This document shows positions 45,043 through 57,383 of a stretch of 64,000 nucleotides of DNA, one piece after another; the first letter of the stretch is position 1; each line of letters begins with the position of its first letter. The notes below the pieces were generated by a model. That model saw only the letters and a list, made by a program, of their open reading frames with translations. It searched no databases and was not told where the DNA came from. This DNA comes from Carya illinoinensis (Eukaryota > Streptophyta > Magnoliopsida > Fagales > Juglandaceae): positions 12,754,001 to 12,818,000 of the forward strand of contig NC_056758.1 in the NCBI RefSeq assembly GCF_018687715.1, written 5' to 3'. A program made the position numbers and the translations under genes.

Positions 45043-45645
45043 ATGAAGTGTTTCGTATACCTTTGGGCTGCGCTCTCAGCAATCTGGATCTTCTATTTTC
45101 GGGGCTTGCAAAAATGAAGAAGGGATCAAGTAATATGGCCCTGGGGTGGCCTGAGTAACCTCTGATGCCTAAGTTAGTGAATGCAGAGTTTTAGTTGGAA
45201 GATTTGATTAGGGAAAAAGCCGATCCTTTTACTAGAAGGTCGAGAGACCTTATATACCTAGCCGTGAGGGTCAGATGGTTATAACATGTGGCCTAAGGGG
45301 AAGGAAATTCCTCTCAGAGCTCCCTTTGCCATACTGTCTTTGATTTGGCATGGTCCTTTAAGATCAGTCATTAATGCGGCGTGATCTCCTGGTGCTACTT
45401 TGAGTCTAGTGCCTTTCTCTTGGCATACTTCATTCTCCTTCCTCTGGCCTGGCTTCCCATGCTTCTCCTATAACATCCCATCTTGGCCCGGATAGTTATA
45501 CCCGATTTACATGGGTTAGGGTTCTTCTTGAGCCATTGGGAAGCTCTTATGGGTTTGGGCTGGGCCATTTTGGGCTATTTGAAATATGAGTAACCTACCT
45601 GATGTTGGGCTTGGGCCTTAGTCCCCTGACGAAAACCCCCTAACA
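45043..45645 (-). mobile_element. LTR of the 100-bp-array Gypsy family, minus strand (3' LTR)
   Basis: Read on the minus strand it starts TGTTAGGGGGTTTTCGTC and carries GGTATATAAGG, the promoter box also found in the plus copy. It ends near GTATACGAAACACTTCA. After that end there is no primer site, whereas the plus copy at 48161 has one. Together with the antisense gene on its other side this marks it as a 3' LTR. Confidence 0.8.
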
Positions 45646-46031
45646 GTTACCCTATCAATTCTCATCGGTCTAGACCGATGGAAATTTCCTTTGCCTGTAC
45701 TTTGCATTGTCAATTATTCCTCTCACTGCCGAGTGAAAATATTAGTGGGTCGATGATTCTACGTGGTACCTTTTTATTCTTCCTTTGCTGTTCCTAGAGA
45801 CGTAACCGTGGGCTATTGTTCCGTTCTTTCCATAATGATGACTGTCAGACATTCCCTCCTCTGTGCATCTGCTTAGCCATGTGGGGCCTTTAAATCCTTT
45901 CCCCCTTTTGCACTTGTTGTGTGTTGATAGCTGATAGCTTCTGTCACACTCTCATTGCTTCCCTATTCTTCTCTCCTATTTGCTCTTGTTCCTTCTCACT
46001 CCCCTCATTTGGTTTGATTCTTATTGCCCAA

Positions 46032-46643
46032 ATGTCATCTCAGAAATCGGCCAACCCTATAAGTTTTGAGCATTGCCCTGAGGCTAGTCCGTCGGAGCAA
46101 AGATATGTAGGCTACTCCCACTTCTGACTTTCTTTAGTCGCTAGCCTTGACTTACCTCATTTTGGATTCAATGGTTCTTGAAGTCCCAGGGCCGTAAGTG
46201 CCAATGGCTTGGCAATGCGGGTTGCCTTGTTCCCCAACATGTTTTTATGTGGGATGAGACTACCTTTCCCTTGTCCAGTTAATGAAATCCTACATCTCTT
46301 GAGACTGGCTCCTGCTCAGCTTTATCCGAACGCTTGGCAGATCTTGATCTGTTGCTGCATTCTAGCACATCGGGCTTTGTTGAAGTTTAACCTGAAGCAA
46401 GCTGACCTTACTTACCATGAGATCCTCTTGACCCACAATGTGAAGAAGGGTGATGAGGAAATCTGTAGTTTCAAGGGAATGCATGCCCTACTAGTACTGG
46501 AGTCGAGGTATCGCAAGGTACCAAATTGGACCAGCAAGTTGTTCTTCTTATTCAGTCGTCGATGGGAATTTCCCGTGGGTCAAATTGGCCAAGTCGACTT
46601 CCCGATTAAAGCTTTTTGGGAGGGTGTGCCAGTCTATAGTTGA
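46032..46643 (+). pseudogene. Antisense gene of the Gypsy element, N-terminal part (PF04195-like)
   Basis: The longest open part, 46209-46643, contains MRLPFPCPVNEILHLLRLAP followed by AQLYPNAWQILI. This is the signature of plant proteins annotated as putative gypsy-type transposon domain (PF04195 by memory), found as antisense genes in Tat/Grande-like elements. A possible upstream start reads MSSQKSANPISFEHCPEAS at 46032 and is cut off by a stop. It lies beside the minus-strand 3' LTR and runs opposite to the element, as expected. The C-terminal coiled-coil half is missing here. The function of these proteins is unknown. Confidence 0.65.
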
Positions 46644-46649
46644 TGATTT

Positions 46650-48160
46650 CATGATGGAAACACCAACTTTTTGGTGTGGTTCGGAAGCACTACTAAAGAC
46701 GTCACACACTAAGAAAAATATCAAAAGGAAATTTTTCGCCTGCCCATAGTATAACATAATAAAGCAACTTATCATGTTGATTAGCATATTGAGTTTGGTT
46801 TTGCACGGTGTGCTTTATCATTTTAGTTAAATGTTTGTACTATGTGCATGGAGAAGCAAAATGTGAATTTCTCGTTTGGACTTCAATTGCTAGAGGAGAG
46901 TATTTGTACAAGAGAAAATAAGCTTTGGAAGATGTGGGATGATGTAATCACACACAAGTTGGAAGTTTGGAAAATGGAAGATAAAGTACTAGAGAGAGAG
47001 AGAGAGAACTCTTCAGAAGGAAGATCAAAAATTATTGTGTTTGTTTTGGGCTGTCATGTTTGTAATAGTTTTGACTTGGTTTGAATAAATTGTATGTAAA
47101 TAGCATGTTGTATGAAGTAGATCATTTTTTAGTAGATCAACTATAATGGTACTTGTCAAGTGTTTTGGTTGTGATGTACAAAAGGGTTGGTTCACTAAAT
47201 TAACCTTTGTAATGAAAAGTTGTGTAACGAAAATAGCATGTGCACATAGTTTGCACATGAAACCAGCTTGTGCACACTGATATCTGGTTATACAAATCTA
47301 AGCTTACTTTTCATCTTACAAATATTACAGCAACTAAAACACAAAGTAAACAAATATTACAACAAATATTACAAGTCTCATTTTCCCTTTTATTTTCCTT
47401 TTGCAATCACTTGCAAGAAAAGAAAAAGTAAATTATATGGAATTCAGATCCGTTGAAATTCCTGCTTGGTTTCCTTACTTTTCATCACTACCGTATACAT
47501 GCTCATGAATTAAACACACTTGGATCCATTTGCAATCTTGCCAAATTCCCTCATCATTTTCATGTGAAATAAACTTACAGTTTTATTAGAGAAAATGAAA
47601 ACCGTGGTCTTGTCTCTCTCAATATATACAAAGATCAATGCATGCTTAGCAACCACATACCAAATTAGGGTTATACAATAACTAAATACATAGCAAATGA
47701 AATTCCCCATCTTGTCTTTGCTTCCAATCTTGTCAAAATCCTCCATCCAAAAGGAGTGCCACAAAGCCATTCAAAATACCACCATGGAATGTTTACGTAA
47801 TGTTCAAATCCTGATCTAAAAAAACTTGCAAAAACATACATATAAGATGAAAGCCATAATAAGGAAAACTTATCTAAACTACCCATAATGCCTAGATTAA
47901 CTTTTATTCTTTGAAGAAAAAATCCAGTGGTTAATGGAGAATGCCACATCAATATATAGCTTGAGATAGAAATGAGATATGACTTTAGTATGTAACCTAA
48001 CATTTCCTTTGATATACATAATATTGGTTTTTGCACCGTCAAAACCAAAACCAATTTAGGGATGTAGAAAAGTTCTTTTGATCATCTCTCTCAATTAATT
48101 TGAGGATAGAAAATGGTTCCTATATTCCCAAGCTACTTATTCCAATTATTAGAAACACTC
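46650..48160. other. Spacer between two Gypsy copies, no gene seen
   Basis: AT-rich DNA with a short GA run at about 46993-47008. Minus-strand frames near 47510-48054 are rich in hydrophobic residues but show no family motif. Confidence 0.4.
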
Positions 48161-48766
48161 TATTGGAGGGGTTTCGTCAGGGGCCTAAGGCCCATGGGTG
48201 CTAGCCCAAGGTCAACATCAGGCAAGAACCTGTGACCCATGTAAATTGGGTATAACCATCCAGGCCAGTGACATTATAGGAGAAGCGCAGGAAGCCAGGC
48301 CGAAGAAAGGAGAAAAACGCATGCCAAGAGAAAGGGACTAGACTAAAAGCAGCCCTAGGAGATCACACCACATTAAATGAGTTCACAAAACAATCATGTT
48401 GCATTAATGACTGATCCCAAAGGGCCACGTCCCATTAAAGACGGTATAGCAGAGAGAGCTCTGAGAGGACTTCCCTTCCCGTTAGTCCGTAGGGTACAAC
48501 CATCTAACACTTAGGGCTAGGTATATAAGGTTCCTCAACCTCAGGTAAAAGGATCAGCTTTTTCCCTAATCAAATCTTCTTGTTAAAACTCTGCACTCAC
48601 TCTCTTCTCTTACTGTAAGCCATTACTAACTAAGGCAACCGAGGGTACCTGGGCCACCCTAGGGCCACTTTACCTGATCTCTTCTTCATTGTTGCAATCT
48701 TTGGAAATAAAAGACCTCAACAACTGACAGCTTGGCCCAAGGGTATACGAAACATATCATTAATAG
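48161..48766 (+). mobile_element. LTR of the 100-bp-array Gypsy family, plus strand (5' LTR)
   Basis: It starts TATTGGAGGGGTTTCGTCAG (the TG start is mutated), has GGTATATAAGG at about 48517 and ends near CATATCA at 48759. It is colinear with the minus-strand LTR at 45043-45645 and the more diverged copy at 13423-14095. Confidence 0.8.
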
Positions 48767-48783
48767 TTGGTGTCATCTGTGGG
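48767..48783 (+). promoter_or_regulatory. Gypsy primer-binding-site-like sequence
   Basis: TGGTGTCATCTGTGGG lies just after the LTR end, at the place and with the TGG start of primer sites in plant Gypsy elements. The tRNA was not identified. Confidence 0.55.
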
Positions 48784-49290
48784 ACCTCCACAAAGTATTT
48801 GGGTGATTTCAAGCTTACGCGCCACTCGCCCCCTTTCACCCAGTGCGAAGATCAATGAGGCGCACCCGATCTCACATACTGTGTGACCTCCACAAAGTAT
48901 TTGGACGAGTTCAGGCTTACGCACCACTCACCTAGCACGAGGGTCAACAAGGGGTGCCCAGTCTCACCTACTACGTGACCTCCACAAAGGATTTGGACAA
49001 GTTCATGCTTATGCACCACTCGCTCCCTCTCGCCGAGCTCAAGGTCAACGAGGCACGCCCAGTCTCACCTACGAAATGACCTCCACAAAGGATCTAGACG
49101 AGTTCTACCTTACACACCACTGGCTCCCTCTCCCAAAGTGCCAGGTCTTACATACTGCGCGACCTCCACAAAGGTGTGGGTTAACGAGCCGCTCGAACCC
49201 CCTTGCCATGCTCACGGCAAGCCAGGTTCTACATACCCAGGACTTCAACAAAGGACTTGCCTATGCGACGCAGGGCCTCAATGGGAGTTC
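48784..49290. repeat. Tandem array, about 100-bp period, Gypsy leader (second copy)
   Basis: CCTCCACAAAG-ATTTGG recurs at about 48786, 48887, 48979, 49081 and, shortened, 49166. Intervening CTTACGCACCACTCG and GGTCAACGAGG blocks match the array at 14250-15010. Confidence 0.85.
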
Positions 49291-51080
49291 AAAATGAACT
49301 AGACATTGCAAAAAAGGACCCAGAAAAATTCGGTTCTAGAATATTGCCATACAATGAGTATTCAGTCCTCACGAAGTTAAGTAGATAAAGAAGCAGTTAC
49401 ACTCAGCAATGTGCCACCCGAGAGGCTACTTGTCAAGATTAAAGGAAACATTAGGTCCCAACAAGCGGCCAACAAATTGCTACCCACGAGGGGCATTCGC
49501 GAAACACAAGTAGACAATACGGAAAAGGATGAAAAAGTCTAAAAGCATAAATGGACGAACATTTTATTCATCAACTGTCAGAACAATTACAACAGAAAGG
49601 TTACAACATTTTCACAAGAAACCATGCAAAGAGAGACAAAGGGTCAAGAACACTTCAAACTCAAAATCAAACTCGACAAAGTGCGCTACGATACCATCGA
49701 CAAAAAAAGATTGCAACTTCTGAGACGCACCAGCACAGTGGGGCCACAAGACAAGAATTGTAAAAGATGAGCTCAACAAGGAAAAGTGCAAGATGTAGGC
49801 TCAACCAACTCACACTCCCAAACCACACAGCCGTTGAGGATAGCCCAAGGGGGAACCAACCTCAATCAAAACTTTTTCCACATAGGTTGAAGGCCCATGT
49901 GGAAGCAATAAATAAAGCCTGGCCTCCATGGACTTCACCGAAGAATCCGAGGCCACGAAGTGCTTGAGCTGAAAGAGAACCTCCATGGTCTCCATAAAAG
50001 CCCCCCTGCCGATGGAAACGCCTCATTTTTCTCCCTCTAGCTAGCAAGGAAGTGCCTAAACCCCAGTAAGCCCAGGATGCTAGAAATCCCCTTTGCCCTC
50101 CCAGCCTGAAGGAGTATCCCACCTCCTTCCTGGGCATGGGAACGACTCAGGATGTAATGACAGAACATGAACTGCACAAGAAGTCTTGAGATAAGAAAGT
50201 CCATTGAACGGCCTAGTCACAGGGTGGGATGCATGCCCTCTTTGCAGGACACCTTCCAATGATAAAGGATGATACGACTATTAGAAGGATATCTTCAAGA
50301 ACCTCAAGAGACTACCACAAGCATGCCTCTATAAAAGCCCACCACAGGGTGCAGTATCAGAAGGCTGGCCTATGGCCAAAAAACTCATCGGATCTAGAAA
50401 TGGCCAACAACAGCATGAGGAAAAATAGAGCTTTGAAGCACTTGGAGAACAGGAAAAGAGAGTTAATGGTAAAATGACGAAGGCGGGGCCATATATAGGC
50501 AAGGAATGATAGTTCACATCCCGAAGTTCAAGATGCATGAGCATCATGGAGCTTTGTCAAATCCAACTTGAATCTGGTGAAAAGCTTTCCATGAATCCCA
50601 TGACAAACATGACACAAGTTATCCAATGCCTTAAATACAAGGAGACCCATGAGCGTACATTAAATGGCCAACTACTCGAAATCCTATGCCTTAAATACTG
50701 GGAGATCTAGGGGCATCAATCACTGAACTGTTTTCATGGAAAAAACTAAAAGATAGTGTACGACAAGGAAACTAGAAAGGTGAAAGACGAAGTTCCTTCC
50801 CTCATCCTTGGGAAATGGGAAACCCTACAGTGGGCAAAACACAGACAGCATGAAAAGGGAAGCAAAAGGCATTGGGAGACAATCAAGGCATAAAGGGGAT
50901 ATATCATTACATTCAATATACATACAATAATAAAGAGGCACGTGGCACCCATAATATCTAGCGACAAAAACCAAGAGCAAAAAGTTACAAAAAAGAAGAA
51001 GTAGACAATGAGACCAAGCAGAGTTAAGGCCTGGAAGCTCTTTGACCCTCCTTGGGATCAGAAGGACCCACCTTGGGAGA
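49291..51080 (+). other. Gypsy internal region without recognisable gag-pol
   Basis: No protease, reverse transcriptase or integrase motif is visible in any frame. The element lost or never had gag-pol. Short frames are unremarkable. Confidence 0.5.
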
Positions 51081-51086
51081 AATCAG

Positions 51087-52600
51087 CTAATGCCCGAAAT
51101 CGGCAGGGTAGACCTTGGCCTCTTCAAAGCTCCCTCTACCTAAGTTGACTCCAGCATTGTCCTCAGCAGGATCGTCACCCTCCGGGCAGAAGGCATCCGG
51201 AATCATCGCCCACCCAATCTCGTCGGCTTGGTTGAGGGCAACAGGGTCAAGCTCGAGGTCTTTAAATTCAAGAAACTGCAAATGCACATCTACTACCCTA
51301 GAAATTTATTGGGGATTAAGGATGACATAATCACGCATCCTCTCAAGGCCCTCCAAATACCCATGAGACCAGAATTTATCACAGATGTAGAGAGCCTTTC
51401 CCAGTTGCTAGAGTAACCGTGCGACGACCTCTTGCACCTATGACAAGTCACTTTTGTAGATCCTAGATGACCACATCCTAGTCGGCTATTCTCTTATGGG
51501 CCACTCCTAGTTCAGCTAGAACCTCCTCCTCATGGATTCTAGTCGCAGCTAGCAAGACCCCTTGATCCTCCGTAATTGCTGACAGGGCTAAGCACTCCTT
51601 CTCCAACATCTTGGTTCGCTGGGGACCAAAGTCTTTGAGGCCTCTCAACTCTTCATTCTCTGCCTGTAGTGAGTCCTATGACTTTTGATGCTTACTCAAT
51701 GACTCTTGAACTTTCACAGCCCATTCTCTAGCCATGGCCTGATCTACCTCCAAATAGCTCCTCTCCTCCCTTTCTCCATTGCCATAATGAAGCATAGTCT
51801 TCACCATGGATTGGAGATCCAGGTTCTCCCTCTCTACCACCTCCTGGCCACCAACTATGTGTTTGGCCAACCTTCTAACTCCTTGTGAATCCCAAAGTTA
51901 GTAAAAAGAAAGGCTAAACCTACGCTAAAGAAAAGGCATAGAGCGGGAAGCATGAAATAGAGAAACATCTCCAAGGAATGTTTCTGCAATAGCTTGGAAT
52001 CCCACTCTAGAGCCTCCTCCTGCCAAGTCTTACCCTGAAGGCGTAGAGAAGTGGGAATGGTTTCACTGGCAGCCTTCAAAAAGTCCAATTCTACCCTCAT
52101 CGGCATCTGGGACTTCATCGCAGGGTCGGGGGCTAGAAGAGGCAAGAGCCCCCTCATTCACCAGCTGGGCGGGAAAGGCAACAAAAGGTGACCCGTCCTT
52201 GCCCCCAGGCCTATGTCGATCTCCCTCCTTGGAACTCTCTACTACTGCCACTGCCTTCATTGGGCTCGATGGGGTAAGAGCAGAAGGGTCGACTGCTGAG
52301 GCCCCACCAGGACTCGGTGGGGTAGTGACACTAGGCTCAGTCACCATCAATTGATCACCTTCAGTTGCACTGACGTTTGCGTTCACCATCAACCCAGCAG
52401 TAGCAGCAACAAACAAAGCGCCACCTGCAGTGATTTCATCATAAGGGGATTTTAGAACAAAAATACCCTCATTGGCAGCCTCTAAGTCCACTACGAGATA
52501 GACTGATACTTCCTTAGATTCAAAGGCCTCAGCCAGGGATTGAGTAGTGGATGCGGAGGAAGGATACATCTCCACATCAAGTTCTCAAGGTTGTTCCACC
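51087..52600 (-). pseudogene. Antisense gene of the plus-strand Gypsy element, C-terminal part
   Basis: On the minus strand an acidic, Ala/Ser/Pro-rich segment (52575-52063, with SVTTPPSPGGAS) leads through frameshifts to a heptad-like coiled coil. That coil reads ERENLDLQSM, then QAMAREWAVKVQESLSKHQ, and after shifts AENEELRGL and LEKECLALSAI. The acidic tail (DLELDPVALNQADEIGW and on) ends near 51087. This is the usual C-terminal half of the PF04195-type protein. It lies antisense in the plus-oriented element. Its N-terminal domain would be expected at about 52900-53900 but is not seen. Confidence 0.55.
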
Positions 52601-53219
52601 ACTCAGGTTTGGCAAGGCGCACTGTCTAGAAGAGCACCACAGAAGTGCATGTTAGCTAAGTTCACCCGGGAGACATCCCATGCCCCAGCAAGGGCTCTTG
52701 TCCCCTTGGGCCAAGCTCCACAACTAGGGCCACAAGAGAATGAGCACATCAGACACACCCAGATTCGAGGACTCCCCATCTCCTCAGTGCCAGGTTGGCA
52801 TCGTAGAGGAAGAGGAAAAGGCAAAGGGTCACCCAGACCCAGGGTGCTCGACACAAATGACTAAGGCCTCCCAGAATGGCAAATCATCCCCATGGGGCTC
52901 TGAATGGATTCTCTTCCCATTGACTTAAGGAGGAAGATCCAAGGCTCATTTCCTTGAAGAATCTGACGGCAGGAGAATGACAATACCGTAAGTGGAAGGA
53001 ACAACGTGACCTATGAGGGAAAGAAAAGCATCAAGGCTATCCTTCCCCAAGAGAACCTTCCAATGGACTAGCAGGGGGTGTTGGGCTGCCCAGTCCCACA
53101 CGACGGCGATACATCATAGCTCGCCTAGCATGGCGATGGGATGCATAGCCCTGTCACATTGGGTCGATGCCATGAGTAATTCTAAAAAACCAATGACAAG
53201 TTCAGATCACTAAAAAACC

Positions 53220-54466
53220 AATCAATAATGCAATGCATGTGTTGATGCAATGGAAGTTACTAGTCACTAACTTAGACCATGTGGTGACCATCTATTTTCA
53301 TTCCAGACACAAGAATATTTTCCAATGAAAAGAAATGAGGTTCTCAAAATTCAAGAACATGATGTTGGTTAAATCAAAAAGAAGAGATGAAAGAATTTCA
53401 TTCATCAGAAAAATAAAAAATAAAAAATAACTAAATGATACTTTGTTGGTAAGGACATTGTAGCACCTTCCTGCATCCCCTCCAACTGGCACAAAAAAAG
53501 GATGAATGATGAGGGATTATTCATACAAAATGAAACAAGGTTAGATTGCACTAACTCATAATAGATTAAGAGCCAAATAAGGATAAATTTTTATTTACGA
53601 TGTAGGGAAAAAAAAACTCCACAATCAAAGTCAGACTATTCTATTAACATAATGATGTTGATTACGACAGTGTATTAGAAAGAGCATCATCTATGATCTA
53701 TATGTCACTGAAATGAAGGAAAGAGTATTGTTGGAGAGATTAAACGAGACATCGTATTAGATTAAGCCAAGTGATGTAAATGGATCCATGTAGCCAAGTC
53801 TAATCTATTTGGATTACGAAAACTTAAGAGCTATAGCAGTCCAACTAAATTGTTAACTATGAAAAAATTCTTTTTAATGCCCACCTTGAAATCAACAGCC
53901 ATAACTTGTTGATGCTCTAATTATTATTTTTTAAGGAAAAAAACTTGATATATTATATTCCGAACCATTCTAGTTAGCCTAGAACATATCATTCACACGT
54001 CTGCATGAAAGTCTCCATGCAGCTACAAGTTTGGTCACTTTGTCACCTAATTTCATAATGTTTACATCCTACCATTTAGATTAGTATACCACCCTCTTCT
54101 CGATTCGATAAACTTATATGGATAATTCAATAAAACTGCTGAAAATAGAGTTAATATTCCATTAGTCTCACTGTAATGAAATGAATTAATAATCAATGAA
54201 CTTTGGGAAAAAAATCAATCAAACGGATGAAATCATACTTTTTCTATCAAAACCTAACTTTACTTAGTTTGAGCCTTTTAAATCATTTAATTAGCTCAAC
54301 CAATCCTTATTATAACTAACTAAACCAAAATAACTAAATCAAAATAGATAGAAGAACATTTTCCTGCCTCATTCAACATGGGATTGAAATCCAAATTCTG
54401 CTCAAGCAATCAACAATAAGAGATAGACGAAGAGAGATAGAGAGAGGGAGATAGAAAAGGAGTTAC
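53220..54466. other. Spacer, possibly ORM intron on the minus strand
   Basis: AT-rich. If the ORM exon at 54467 was once functional, its first intron would have started here. No convincing second exon was found down to the Gypsy remains. Confidence 0.4.
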
Positions 54467-54634
54467 CAAGAAGTGGGACAGGTTGATGACGGTCCAGGCT
54501 ATGCCTAGGGAGTAATTGAAGTTGGAAAGGACCAGGAGCCACGATGAGAATATAGTTGTCCAGACCCCAGGGTGTGTGAAGTACCACTCCGTGTCCCGGT
54601 TCAGATTCATCATTGGCACTGCCCTCACGTACAT
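54467..54634 (-). pseudogene. ORM (ORMDL-type) exon 1, defective
   Basis: ORM proteins are ER membrane proteins that restrain serine palmitoyltransferase in sphingolipid synthesis. Minus-strand codons from ATG 54634 read MYVRAVPMMNLNRDTEWYF, then PGVWTT, SWLLVLS and IAWTVINLSHFL. These are the family's N-terminal LNRNTEW, PGVWTT and AWT-VNL-HF motifs. A GTAACT donor-like site at 54461-54466 follows HFL, a sensible exon end. Compared with the family, a few residues are missing after PGVWTT and the frame wobbles there. The family's second membrane exon is not found, so this is a gene fragment or pseudogene. The initiating region is one or two residues shorter than usual. Confidence 0.65.
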
Positions 54635-55060
54635 TCTTCACGTACGACTCACTCCCAATACTGCACAATGCCATGATCCCAAATGAGGGGCAGCGCTAAA
54701 CAAGAGGGAGGGGCGTTGCAGGGTGGCACTGGGCAGAGAGAGGGGGAGACGACGCGGGTGCTAGTCTCGGGTAGAGGAAATGCGGGTGGGGTTTGAATTC
54801 AAAATCCCTCTTTCATGAGTTTCATCTCCTCAAAATGATGAAGCATTAGGGAAAACAAGAAAAACTGTGAAAATCCACGTAAGGTGTGTGTTGTGTTCTA
54901 AGCTACAATGACTGATGCATAGCTTTTTTCATCAAGGATTGGCTAGGGAATTTGAGGGCAACTGTTGTTCCAACCTTTTAATTAAGAGGAGTAATCAAGA
55001 CTTTGAGTGTATGGTATCCAAACCCACTCTTTGGAAAAAAATGAAATTTGTTGTTAAAAA

Positions 55061-55081
55061 TTTATTATTATTATTATTATT
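55061..55081. repeat. (ATT)7 microsatellite
   Basis: A short pure trinucleotide run. Confidence 0.95.
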
Positions 55082-55545
55082 CGATATTATATTTACTTTA
55101 TTTTATAAAAAATATATATAGAACTTATACACTTTAAAATTAAAAATATCATTTCTCTAACTTAGAGTTGTAGAGAATAGAATTGTGAATCAATAAAATA
55201 TCAAATAAGAAATAAGCCCACAAAAGAAGAATCAGCACCGCTCACAAAAGGAAGAATGAACACCGCAACATTCTAGTAAAGAAATAACATGGGCTAAAAA
55301 GGCAGAGAATAACGATAAAAACTACAAATTCCTAGAGTCTAGGGAAATCAATTGAAGGAAAACATCGGAAAGGGAAGGGCCACTCAAGGCAAAAGAGGAA
55401 AATAATAAGGATGACAAGGTTACCCAAAGACAGACAAAATGCTATAAATAAAAGTAGATTGGGAAATGCAGAGCTAGGTTAATGTTTTGATGGAAATATG
55501 GTGTTGAAGAACATTTGTGCTATGAGTATTATTATTGCACCGTCC

Positions 55546-57383
55546 TGTTGAGTGTGGCTTGGTTCCCATTGAAAATGCAATTCCAGATACTTGGCTTGAT
55601 TGTGGCTCAACCCTATCTCGAGCAAACTTTGGTTCAATACTTTGCTCGACAATCTACTCGAGCAAACCCCAAATAGATTGTTCACTCAACATTTGCTCGA
55701 GTGAACCTTAGACAGATTATTTGCTCGACATGCCGCTCAAGTGAATATTTGTAATTAAGATTTTCCATGCCATACAGTATAAATACATATTATTTTTTTG
55801 AGCGGCTAAAATAGAGAGAAGAGATAAAACTCCTTTTGTTAGATTTTGAGAGCTCAATGGATGTACTGGGGCTTTTGGGATCGAGGAGTGATTTATGATT
55901 TCTCTCTTGTAATTCATTTTTTGATAGTGAATTTCTTGAAATTGGATCTGCTAGTGGACGTAGGCTTGTTTTAAGCCGAACCATGTAAATCTAGATTTTT
56001 TTATGTGATTTTCAATTTTTCTTTTGTTTGCTTCCACTATTATATTTCAAATTAGCCACTAATATCTAGTTCTTTGCTTGATTTTTTTGTGTTGGCATTG
56101 TAATTTTGTGAAGCAGTGTAGAATCAAGTTTACTGCAATTTATTTTTCCTGATTTTTGGGGTACATCTTGTGTAAGGTGGTGCCATGTTTGTACTCATGT
56201 TGTTTGATGACCATTTTGAGGAAATGCTGGACTTGTTTTTTATGAAGCAGTCAGTGACGTGTTCGATATTCAAGCACTTGGGAATGATAGTGATCTACAA
56301 ACAAGAAGGTGGAGAGTCTTTCAGACCTTATAGTTGGGTTCACTTCACAAAAATGGGGCAGCTGAATGGAATTAATCGGACTATTGTGTAAGAGCCTGCA
56401 ATATGCTTTTGGTATGCCAAGCTTGTCTAAAGATTGGGTAAAGCGGTCAACATAGCTTGCCATATGGTGAACCTTTATTCTTCTACAAATTTTCAGTTGT
56501 TATTTTCAACGGAAAGCAGAGCAGGGTTATAGCAAAAAGGTGGAGTTACTAGGAGAACTTCACAGTAGAGTGCATGTGGTACTCTAGAACATGCTAGTGG
56601 AAAGTAGCTTGATTTTGATTTTGGTATTGGAGCAAATTGAGAGCAATTCTATAATTTCATATAGTTGATAGAGGAGTAGTTTGGCCACCTTCTGGATATG
56701 CTCATGCAAACTTTGTGGTATTCTCACTTTGACAAAGACTATTTGTTGTTAGTCTTTGTGTGTATTTAGAAGTTGTTGTTCAAGTAAGCAATCTGTATAG
56801 TGGTGCGTTGGTTTTGTATGAAGAGGTTGAATCTTTTCATTAGGACCAAGCTTCTGATTTAGCCAAGTTGTCTATGGAGATGAAGAATTCTTGGTGGAAA
56901 TGGGTTTTCAAGAGATAGGTATTGCTTGTCCGGTTTGAGAGTTGTGGAGGGATTTTGTTTGTTGATCTTTGGTGGGCATCTTTTCTATCTTGTTGTTGAA
57001 TGGTGAAATTCAATTTGGTGGAATTTATTTTGTTTTAGGATTAACGGAATTCAAGCCAAGGTGGAGATTTGTTGAGTGTGGTTTGATTCTTGTTGAAAAC
57101 GTCATTCCAAAGACTTGGCTCAACTGTGGCTCAACGTTGACTCAACCTTGGCTTGAGGGAATTTTGGCTCGACAATCCGCTATAGTAAAACCCCAGACAC
57201 ATTGTTTGCTCAACATCCACTTGATAGTTTGCTTGATCAAACCCCAAATAGATTGTTCTTTCGACACGTCGTCAAAGTTCATAATTAGGGTTTTCCGCAC
57301 TGTAAAATATAAATACATGTTATTTTTTCATTGTATTGTGATTTTTGAGCAGCCAAAAGAAAGGGAAAAGAGATAGAACTTGA
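55546..57383 (+). mobile_element. Collapsed Copia-type element with two LTRs
   Basis: An LTR starting TGTTGAGTGTGG at 55546 recurs at 57070. Both contain CTTGGCT-GA-TGTGGCTCAAC, CAAACCCCAAATAGATTGTT and a TATAAATACAT box. The second is preceded by a purine tract, AAGGTGGAGA. Only about 1.1 kb lies between them (about 55960-57069), against 4-5 kb in a full element. The inside keeps a scrambled integrase scrap at about 56230-56470 (KMGQLNGINRTIV, RACNML and DWVK in shifting frames). The second LTR stops at about 57383 where a Gypsy LTR begins. The LTRs are strongly diverged, so it is old. Confidence 0.7.

Noticed and set aside
53298..53492. SFHWK-containing minus-strand frame as ORM exon 2
   Set aside because: Only five residues fit; the conserved GTPFADDQG part that should follow is absent.
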